A stretch of DNA of 64,000 nt from positions 62,001-126,000 of the forward strand of contig NZ_FPAC01000006.1 of NCBI RefSeq assembly GCF_900116105.1, given 5' to 3'. Origin of the DNA: Paenibacillus sp. 453mf (lineage in GTDB: Bacteria; Bacillota; Bacilli; Paenibacillales; Paenibacillaceae). A program made the translations under genes and the position numbers. Shown here in pieces: positions 42,635-48,743 of the stretch; position 1 is the stretch's first letter; each line of letters starts with the position of its first letter. The notes beneath the pieces were generated by a model, which saw only the letters and a program-made list of their open reading frames with translations, was not told the DNA's origin and did not search any database.

Positions 42635-43531
42635 GTGAAGAGAAGAATTGCTTTAATCATTGAGTCACAAACGCGAAAGGCTGATCCCATGCCTGCGCAT
42701 CTTTTTTACAAGAGTCCAAAGAGTCGGTGGATTAACGCTGTAATTGATTTTATGGAAGTTAGAGATTTTCCCCGGGAAGATATCTTTTTCCTAAGTCTGG
42801 TAAATCGTTGCATGTATAGGTATGACGAAACAGTCAGACCTTATCCAAAGCGTGAATATCATCCCCGTAGGAAGGAATGCGCTAGCTTTGCAAAGGAAGT
42901 TCTGGATTTTCTTCAAAGTTTTCAGGAACCGCTGTTTGTGGAATTACATATGAGTCTGACATTAGCCAACGAACTTAGATGGCTTTTCCATGAACATGGA
43001 ATTGAGCATAAGTTTTATGGCGAAGGGCAGTCATTGGCTGGTAAGCCGGTTTACTATCAGCGACTCATCGAAGAAGAGAAAACTCTTCGAAAGGTTCAAG
43101 ATATAAAGCGGGAAAAGTGGGAGTTAGCAGCTGGAATTATGACTCGCTCCCCTGCGGAGGCTCAGTGGATTTTAGATGAATTTGGACATAAGAGTTATAT
43201 GTTTCCACCTCAGGTTGAGACTATCTTGGAAGATCTGAAGCATGTCATGAAGAAGCATCATGTGCGCCGAAAGGACGAACAAAAAGCATTTGATGACTTC
43301 ATTGAAGCTATAGACCAAGAAGATCGTGCTATTGAATTCCAAGAGTTCTGTCAAGATATAAACCTTCTTCATAAATTGTGTGCTAAAAGAGAAGAGTATG
43401 AGGCACTTAAGAGGGAGTTTGGCAGAACTATGTCTAGGTTTGAGCGGTACTTGATAAAACGAGAGTATGCGTTAGAGTTCGAAAATAAGATTAGCGCGAC
43501 CTTACTGAAACTCCAAATCAATTTGTTATAG
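42635..43531 (+). CDS. DUF6884-like protein, module 1
   Basis: GTG start with CAGGAGGA upstream. The 298-residue product opens RRIALIIESQTRKADPMPAH..., followed by FYKSPKSRWINAVIDFME and IFFLSLVNRCMYRYDETVRPYP. This is the beta strand, A-x-x-FY and FLS...Y pattern of DUF6884/YaaA-like proteins. The C-terminal half is a long charged helix region. It is a paralogue of the protein at 44722. Each copy is followed by a structured RNA and a DNA methyltransferase gene. The last residues QINLL only loosely resemble a clamp motif. Biochemical role unknown. Confidence 0.7.
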   Translation: MKRRIALIIESQTRKADPMPAHLFYKSPKSRWINAVIDFMEVRDFPREDIFFLSLVNRCMYRYDETVRPYPKREYHPRRKECASFAKEVLDFLQSFQEPLFVELHMSLTLANELRWLFHEHGIEHKFYGEGQSLAGKPVYYQRLIEEEKTLRKVQDIKREKWELAAGIMTRSPAEAQWILDEFGHKSYMFPPQVETILEDLKHVMKKHHVRRKDEQKAFDDFIEAIDQEDRAIEFQEFCQDINLLHKLCAKREEYEALKREFGRTMSRFERYLIKREYALEFENKISATLLKLQINLL

Positions 43532-43547
43532 ATAAATGGTGATGCGA

Positions 43548-43795
43548 ATGAATTTTGCTTATAGTATACCGATTGTTACTCTCTGATCCAAGGCGCGATG
43601 AAGGAACATAGGAGCAGCTGGTAAAGGAGAACCAGACTGTACACACTCCTTGTTTAGAGTCCATTGTGGCCACCTTCGGCTCATATCCCTAACGGGAAAA
43701 GTAGCGGCTGCGCAGCTCCTAGCTGTATGCGCGGTAGGAAAAGTGCTAGATTCCTGCCTTCTCCGACTTAAAAAAAGCTCGGAAAAGGAGAGTAA
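43548..43795 (+). ncRNA. Structured RNA of module 1 (with 12-codon leader peptide)
   Basis: GGTGATGCGAATG opens a mini-ORF (43548-43586, MNFAYSIPIVTL). Then come CTGGT/ACCAG and the conserved core 43658-43705. The core runs from AGTCCA..GTGGC through a hairpin with loop ACCTTC and CCC-taac-GGG to GTAGC. It is followed by GCGCAGCT-cct-AGCT-gtat-GCGC. It ends in a GAAAAGGAGAG SD for the methyltransferase. The paralogous region at 45609 has the same order of elements. No terminator is present. Confidence 0.65.
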
Positions 43796-43800
43796 CAATC

Positions 43801-44652
43801 ATGAACAAGTTATCTAATGTTAAATCTACTATGCGCTATTATGGCGGGAAAAGTTGGCTTGCGAAGCACCTAATTTCCCTTTTTCCAGAGGACTATACTT
43901 ACACAACCTTTGTGGACGTCTTTGGAGGAGGAGCGCACGTAGTTACTCAAAAGGCTAAAACCACACGTATTGAAGTGTTTAACGACAAGGACGCGGACCT
44001 AGCAAATTTCATGCTAATAATGGCAGGCGATCAGAGGGAAGAGTTAAAATGTCGTCTCCGTGCATTGCCAACAAGTCGGTACTTATTCGAAAAATGGCAG
44101 GATGAATGGTTTTCTGGCGAACGCCCCTCATCGGACATTGAGCGAGCGGTCAGGTACTATTATATCCAGAGAATGAAGATTGTACCTCACCCAAATGAAA
44201 AAAGTGGTTTTCGTTCGAGCAAGGTCAAGTGTCCTGCTCGAGACTATCAGAATTCTATCAACAACATTGATAGATTTGCTGATCGATTCAAAGAGATAAT
44301 AATTGAAAAGAAGGATTTCCGAGACATCATTGATATGTATGATAGTCCATCGACTTTCTTTTTCGCTGATCCACCTTATCTAAATAATGAACATCTCTAC
44401 AGTGGAGCGTTTCAACGACAAGACCACATTGATCTCTCGAAACGTCTAACTGACATTCAAGGGAAGGCGATGGTTACTTATTATGCTCATCCTTTGATAC
44501 TCGATCTTTACAAGGATTGGCGTTTAGAAACCATTGATGCAGCTGTGGGTGGTGTTACGAAAAGGGCTTTGGGTCAGGTTCGTAATCGAAAGACGGAACA
44601 CATCTTTATGAATTACCAGGAGGAGCGTCAATTAACCCTTTGGGATGCATAA
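43801..44652 (+). CDS. D12-class (Dam-like) N6-adenine methyltransferase with clamp-type tail
   Basis: ATG with AAAGGAGAG upstream. The 283-residue product has the family motif I MRYYGGKSWLAKHL (N-terminus), FVDVFGGGAHV and catalytic FADPPYL. It methylates adenine N6 within a short site. The C-terminus is QLTLWDA, a clamp-type motif with Trp in the last hydrophobic position. No restriction partner is seen. It follows a DUF6884-like gene and a structured RNA. Confidence 0.85.
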   Translation: MNKLSNVKSTMRYYGGKSWLAKHLISLFPEDYTYTTFVDVFGGGAHVVTQKAKTTRIEVFNDKDADLANFMLIMAGDQREELKCRLRALPTSRYLFEKWQDEWFSGERPSSDIERAVRYYYIQRMKIVPHPNEKSGFRSSKVKCPARDYQNSINNIDRFADRFKEIIIEKKDFRDIIDMYDSPSTFFFADPPYLNNEHLYSGAFQRQDHIDLSKRLTDIQGKAMVTYYAHPLILDLYKDWRLETIDAAVGGVTKRALGQVRNRKTEHIFMNYQEERQLTLWDA

Positions 44653-44665
44653 TAATATTATGGAC

Positions 44666-44697
44666 AGAAGTGGGTAACCCTAACCCACTTCTTTCTT
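44666..44697 (+). terminator. Intrinsic terminator between modules
   Basis: AGAAGTGGGT pairs with ACCCACTTCT around a 7-nt loop, followed by TTCTTCTT. It separates module 1 from module 2; an SD-like GAAAGTGAGG lies after it. Confidence 0.75.
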
Positions 44698-44721
44698 CTT
44701 ATTTGAAAGTGAGGATTTTAG

Positions 44722-45603
44722 ATGAAAGTTTCATTTATTATAGAATCGTCCAATCGAATTCAGAATGGACCGGCACACGAGTTTTACCGTGGAAAGGGCA
44801 GCCGATGGATAACTGCAGTCATAGATTATCTCAAAGAGTGTAAATTCCCGAAGGAGCATATTTACTTCTTGAGTTTTTACAATCAACGAATCATCGGGTT
44901 TGATGAAGTAGTTGAGGATTATCCGCTTAATCCTGCACCAAAAAGAACAGAGCAGAAAGCATTCTCAAATAAAATCTACCAGTTTATATCAGAAAAATAT
45001 GCAGAAGCCGAGATAGATCTTCACGTCAGTAAGAGCATTTCAGCTCACCTGGTACCAATGTTAGAAGCTTCTGGACGAAAATACACCTTGTTTGCTGAAG
45101 GCGTGCAACTTGGTATGAAACCAAATTTTTATAAGGATCTAATTCTCCAAGAACGGGCAATGCGAAAGATGAAGGAGCTTCAAAATGAAAGGAATAAGAT
45201 GATTGCAGTGCCTCAGAATTTTACTCCTCATGAAGCAGAGCAATTGATCGAGCAATATGGACATCTGGGGAAGCAATTTGGCATCGATCAATTGTTTTCA
45301 GAGATAAAAAAACTCTTAAAAACGTATCGGCAGCAAAGCCGACAATCATTGTGGACAAGTAACGAGTTTTATGACTCGATTCCAGCTAATGAAGTTGAGC
45401 GGCTTCAGTCATTCTTTGGGCAGATTCACAGCATCTCAGATCTGATCGGAAGAGGGCATACGTTGGAGGAAATAAAGCAAAGACACGGAAGACTTGTTGC
45501 GAAATTTACTAACTGCTTGATTAAGCAACAAGTCTTACGAAATACAGAAAACAGAATAAGCGAGGTCCTTCTTCGTGTACAGATTGTCTTGTTAAAAGGG
45601 TGA
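44722..45603 (+). CDS. DUF6884-like protein, module 2
   Basis: The 293-residue product is a paralogue of 42635. KVSFIIESSNRIQNGPAHEF, RGKGSRWITAVIDYLKE and IYFLSFYNQRIIGFDEVVEDYP align along the whole N-terminal half. The helical C-terminal halves end in QINLL and QIVLLKG respectively. Divergence is far beyond a recent duplication, so the module pair is old or the two copies arrived separately. Function unknown. Confidence 0.7.
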   Translation: MKVSFIIESSNRIQNGPAHEFYRGKGSRWITAVIDYLKECKFPKEHIYFLSFYNQRIIGFDEVVEDYPLNPAPKRTEQKAFSNKIYQFISEKYAEAEIDLHVSKSISAHLVPMLEASGRKYTLFAEGVQLGMKPNFYKDLILQERAMRKMKELQNERNKMIAVPQNFTPHEAEQLIEQYGHLGKQFGIDQLFSEIKKLLKTYRQQSRQSLWTSNEFYDSIPANEVERLQSFFGQIHSISDLIGRGHTLEEIKQRHGRLVAKFTNCLIKQQVLRNTENRISEVLLRVQIVLLKG

Positions 45604-45608
45604 TGCGA

Positions 45609-45815
45609 ATGAAATCGTTTGTGCAACATTTATGGGGATTTCTCCACTAAAGGTGCAAGAAGGTAACCGACTTTAGGTTGGTTTGCAAGTCCAAAGTGGC
45701 TCGCCTTCGTGCTGATAACCCGTTCGGGAGGAGTAGCATCTGCAGGTAACGCTGCAGAAGAGGCAACAACAGAGTCTCGCCTGATCCAAATCTGATTTAA
45801 TGATTTGGAAGGGGA
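45609..45815 (+). ncRNA. Structured RNA of module 2 (with 13-codon leader peptide)
   Basis: GGGTGATGCGAATG opens the mini-ORF MKSFVQHLWGFLH (45609-45650). TGCAA/TTGCA with AACC/GGTT follows, then core 45688-45737. In the core the hairpin loop contains CCTTC, CCCG-tt-CGGG replaces CCC-taac-GGG, and GTAGC is conserved. TCTGCAG-gtaacg-CTGCAGA replaces the module-1 hairpin. The stems differ in sequence but keep pairing, which indicates a conserved RNA structure. Confidence 0.65.
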
Positions 45816-45822
45816 ACTCCCC

Positions 45823-46581
45823 ATGAATACCATCGAACATATTGATTGTCTGAAGGGCATGCAACAACTGCAGGAAGAAAGTGTGGATTTGATCATTACC
45901 TCTCCTCCGTATAACATCGGAAAGTCTTATGAATCTAAAGAGGAGCTTTCCGTTTATTTGGAGTGGCAACGAGATGTTATCCACTCCTGCGCTCGCGTGC
46001 TTAGAAATGGAGGAAGTATTGCGTACCAAGTTGGCAATTACGTAGATAAAGGTAGAGTGTACCCACTAGACTGTCTTTTATTTAGTTATTTTTTAGAGGT
46101 AGGATTGGTACCTAGGAACCGAATAGTATGGCATTTTGAGCATGGATTACACTGTAAGAAGCGACTATCCGGAAGGTATGAAACGGTACTCTGGTTTACC
46201 AAAGGGAACAACTATACCTTTAACTTGGATTTTATCCGTGTGCCGCAGAAGTACCCCAATAAGAAACATTTTAAAGGTCCTAAGAAGGGACAACTGTCTG
46301 GAAATCCCCTTGGCAAGAATCCTGGTGATGTATGGTCTATTACTAATGTAAAAAACAATCATCCGGAAAAAACTGATCATGAATGTCAGTTTCCACTAGA
46401 TCTCATTCGCCCATTGATAAAGGCTTTAAGTAATCCAGGAGATCTGATACTCGACCCATTCATGGGATCCGGTACTGTGGCCGTAGGAGCTTCAGAGCTC
46501 TTACGAAACTATATTGGATTCGAGTTATTGGAGAAAAACGTGGTAATCGCAAAAGAAAGGTTAATCAACCTAAACTTATAG
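45823..46581 (+). CDS. N4-cytosine/N6-adenine DNA methyltransferase (beta class)
   Basis: ATG 45823 with GGAAGGGG upstream. The 252-residue product has the catalytic motif IITSPPYNIGKSYE near the N-terminus and the SAM motif LDPFMGSGTVAVGA near the C-terminus, the beta-class order. TSPPY is compatible with N4-cytosine or N6-adenine methylation. There is no clamp-type motif at its ends. It ends module 2 and is followed by a terminator. Confidence 0.85.
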   Translation: MNTIEHIDCLKGMQQLQEESVDLIITSPPYNIGKSYESKEELSVYLEWQRDVIHSCARVLRNGGSIAYQVGNYVDKGRVYPLDCLLFSYFLEVGLVPRNRIVWHFEHGLHCKKRLSGRYETVLWFTKGNNYTFNLDFIRVPQKYPNKKHFKGPKKGQLSGNPLGKNPGDVWSITNVKNNHPEKTDHECQFPLDLIRPLIKALSNPGDLILDPFMGSGTVAVGASELLRNYIGFELLEKNVVIAKERLINLNL

Positions 46582-46592
46582 GTTGTCACTGT

Positions 46593-46619
46593 AAGGACCC
46601 TTTTCTAAGGGTCCTTTTT
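46593..46619 (+). terminator. Intrinsic terminator
   Basis: AAGGACCC pairs with GGGTCCTT around an 8-nt loop and is followed by T residues, 12 nt after the methyltransferase stop. Confidence 0.85.
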
Positions 46620-46689
46620 AATTTCTGTGATATTAATTCTTCTTGTTTCGTGTTATTATATCCATATATCTTAATTCAACCTCACTGAA

Positions 46690-46807
46690 CTCTCCAGCAT
46701 GCGCAAAGAGAGCATTCTAATGTAAGAAACACCTCACAAGGTGATTAAAGGATTAATGCACACTGTTCGTGTGACCATTTCTTTAGTCGACTCGTGAGGT
46801 GTTTTTT
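46690..46807 (+). promoter_or_regulatory. Family-1 leader RNA / attenuator, copy 12
   Basis: A clear copy. P1 is CTCTC/GAGAG around CAGCATGCGCAAA, then ATTCTAA. Terminator ACACCTCAC/GTGAGGTGT with second helix GATTAAAG/CTTTAGTC, inner CACAC/GTGTG, six T. The competitor is CACCT-caca-AGGTG. ACAACCCAA is at 46819-46827, then SD GGAGGAG. Confidence 0.85.
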
Positions 46808-46853
46808 ATTTTACACCTACAACCCAAAAATTTGATTTACGGAGGAGATTTTA

Positions 46854-47948
46854 TTGAAAACGGCACAAGTAGGACATTTAGATGATTTGGGAATCCAAAA
46901 CCAGACAGGTAATTCAAGGGTGAATGGAAAGGTATATGATGATGAGCAGTTTACTCAACAATTAGATCAAATAATAAAAGTGTTTAACACAACAAATGGA
47001 ACTAGATTTAGTTTCCCTAAAAATTTGTTATTAACATTCCTCGATTTATTGTCATCCGAAGGAATAACTGCACCTTTTGTACTTGTATGGCCTTTAGACA
47101 AGAAAGAAGGTCATCCGGAATTAGTATCAGTATGTGAACCCGGAGAATGGTCTATTAGAAACGCAGCCACAGCGCACACCCAAACGCACCCTGCTTTTGA
47201 CGTTTGGAGAAAGCTCACACTTTCGTTAGTGGAAGTCATCCAAGGAAAACGGGATATCGAAACTGCATTTAATGTTATCTCGATTCGTGATTGTCTTCCC
47301 CAACACACCTTATTGGCCACAACCTGGCACATCGATGACATTCGAAAACAATTTCCATTTGGTACCTCGGATGAAGAGTTATATCAAAAGCTTCTCGGTT
47401 TAGAGAGTTCGCTTCAGAATGTGGCCGTGAGCAGTGGTAATGATGTCATCGAAAATCTTGCGTATGTCAACGATGTGGAAGTGGACAATGGAATTGTTAT
47501 CCTTAATGCTTGGGCAATAAAGAATGCTGCGGATGGATATGGTGATACATTTATAGATGAGAAGACTGCCAGCGACGCCATGGAGAAATACGGTGAGGAA
47601 AACATCCGTAAAGGATTCGTAATTATCGGTGGAAGTTCTATTTCGCCATATATTGAGGAAAACTTCCTGGGTTTTTACGAGCATATGCTGGAGCTTATGA
47701 AAGACATCCTGAAGCATCCGGGTATGGAAAACTATCTAACTTCAGATAAGGAATCTTCAGGCTTAGGAGTTGAAGTTGGTATAGGAACAATTGTATTCGA
47801 GGGAACCGCGTACTCGATGAGACGCTGCTCCGTTTGCCACTGTGATTTTGTTTTGGAAAGCAGTGATGATCCTAGTAAAGATGGACCACGTCAGCTTGAA
47901 TTTGACGATATTTGTGACAATTGCATAAGTCAGGGGCTTATAAACTAA
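46854..47948 (+). CDS. Unknown protein with C-terminal zinc ribbon (364 aa)
   Basis: TTG start with GGAGGAG upstream. The soluble protein has a C-terminal CSVC...CDNC pair about 50 residues apart, a likely zinc site. The body contains two unrecognised domains. A stretch VNDVEVDNGIVILNAWAI, then DGYGDTFIDEKTASDA, looks enzymatic or binding but matches no family I can name. Single gene behind leader copy 12, ended by a terminator. Confidence 0.7.
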   Translation: MKTAQVGHLDDLGIQNQTGNSRVNGKVYDDEQFTQQLDQIIKVFNTTNGTRFSFPKNLLLTFLDLLSSEGITAPFVLVWPLDKKEGHPELVSVCEPGEWSIRNAATAHTQTHPAFDVWRKLTLSLVEVIQGKRDIETAFNVISIRDCLPQHTLLATTWHIDDIRKQFPFGTSDEELYQKLLGLESSLQNVAVSSGNDVIENLAYVNDVEVDNGIVILNAWAIKNAADGYGDTFIDEKTASDAMEKYGEENIRKGFVIIGGSSISPYIEENFLGFYEHMLELMKDILKHPGMENYLTSDKESSGLGVEVGIGTIVFEGTAYSMRRCSVCHCDFVLESSDDPSKDGPRQLEFDDICDNCISQGLIN

Positions 47949-47965
47949 CCCCTGTCAATAAGAAC

Positions 47966-48000
47966 GGAGAAGTGGAGATAGTTTTCCACTTCTCCTTTGT
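47966..48000 (+). terminator. Intrinsic terminator
   Basis: GGAGAAGTGGA pairs with TCCACTTCTCC around an 8-nt loop; tail TTTGTTTG. Confidence 0.8.
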
Positions 48001-48023
48001 TTGCAACTCAATTCAAGGAGTGA

Positions 48024-48164
48024 TTCCTTGTAGATGGTTTAGAATTAGTAGGAGAATCAGAATCGACGGAGCACCTAAAAGTTCTGTTCCTAAATGAACT
48101 GAAATTAATCAAGCTGAATCACTATAGAGATTTAAGTTTTTCGTATTTAACTCATATTAATTAA
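48024..48164 (+). pseudogene. Small open frame without a start codon
   Basis: AAGGAGTGA is followed by a coherent frame (LVDGLELVGESESTEHLKVL..., to the stop at 48162-48164) that has no ATG, GTG or TTG in frame at its beginning. A nearby TTG is one base out of frame. It looks like a small gene inactivated by a one-base change, or uses a non-standard start. Confidence 0.3.
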
Positions 48165-48183
48165 AGGAGCGGTATTAAATAAT

Positions 48184-48522
48184 ATGGAAATTGTTAAAAT
48201 GTTAGTCCTATCAACCGTACATATCTCGGAATCAACAGCCAACCGCATGTTTATTGAAGGTAGTATGGATGAAGAGGCACGCTACTTTCAGAAGGTAGCA
48301 GGAAATGGTTTAAGCGTCATTTTGTATACAAAAGGGGAGCACGGTTGGCTAGTTCCAATCAATACAGATGATATTCATGAAGGCGAACAATTTAATAATG
48401 AAGACGAAACCCCTAAAGACCTTGCTACCGTCATTCGTTTTGCTTTGGAGCACGACTGCAGCTGGGTGATGTTCGATAAAGATGCAGAGTTTGTTGAGTC
48501 TCTTCCAAAGTTTGATTGGTGA
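48184..48522 (+). CDS. Hypothetical protein (112 aa)
   Basis: ATG with AAAGGAG 13 nt upstream, a rather long spacing. Acidic soluble protein (MEIVKMLVLSTVHISESTAN...; ends SLPKFDW). The look and length are those of small phage/plasmid proteins. Not recognised. Confidence 0.65.
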   Translation: MEIVKMLVLSTVHISESTANRMFIEGSMDEEARYFQKVAGNGLSVILYTKGEHGWLVPINTDDIHEGEQFNNEDETPKDLATVIRFALEHDCSWVMFDKDAEFVESLPKFDW

Positions 48523-48621
48523 TTATACATTTCGGACATTTAAAAATGTGAGACTAGCTGAGTCCTTTATCAAATTGACCCGTAATATCAGTATTTCATT
48601 GATTTAATTCCATTTTTTTCT

Positions 48622-48697
48622 TATAATATGGACAATCGAATATCTGCCTACGAGGAAGCACCCGGGGCCACTGGAATTTAATCCAGTGGTCCTTTTT
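48622..48697 (+). promoter_or_regulatory. Promoter plus family-2 leader, copy c
   Basis: -10 TATAAT at 48622-48627. After 26 nt comes GG-AAGCA-CC (48654-48662). The terminator GGCCACTGGA/TCCAGTGGTCC then lies just downstream rather than sharing the arm fully, and ends in five T. It precedes an SLH surface-protein gene. Confidence 0.7.
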
Positions 48698-48743
48698 GCG
48701 TCTTTTAAGTTTAGGAAATCCATTATGAGGAGAAGTGGAGCTA

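Noticed and set aside
42635..45603. QINLL and QIVLL at the C-termini of the DUF6884-like proteins as clamp motifs
   Set aside because: They lack the Leu at position 2 and the aromatic end; too weak to count, though the position is suggestive.
43548..45815. T-box or known riboswitch for the module RNAs
   Set aside because: No TGGNACC T-box sequence, no terminator, and no consensus of a SAM, cobalamin or THF riboswitch that I can recognise; identity left open.
42635..46581. Retron
   Set aside because: A structured RNA is next to protein genes, but no reverse transcriptase (YxDD) is encoded nearby.
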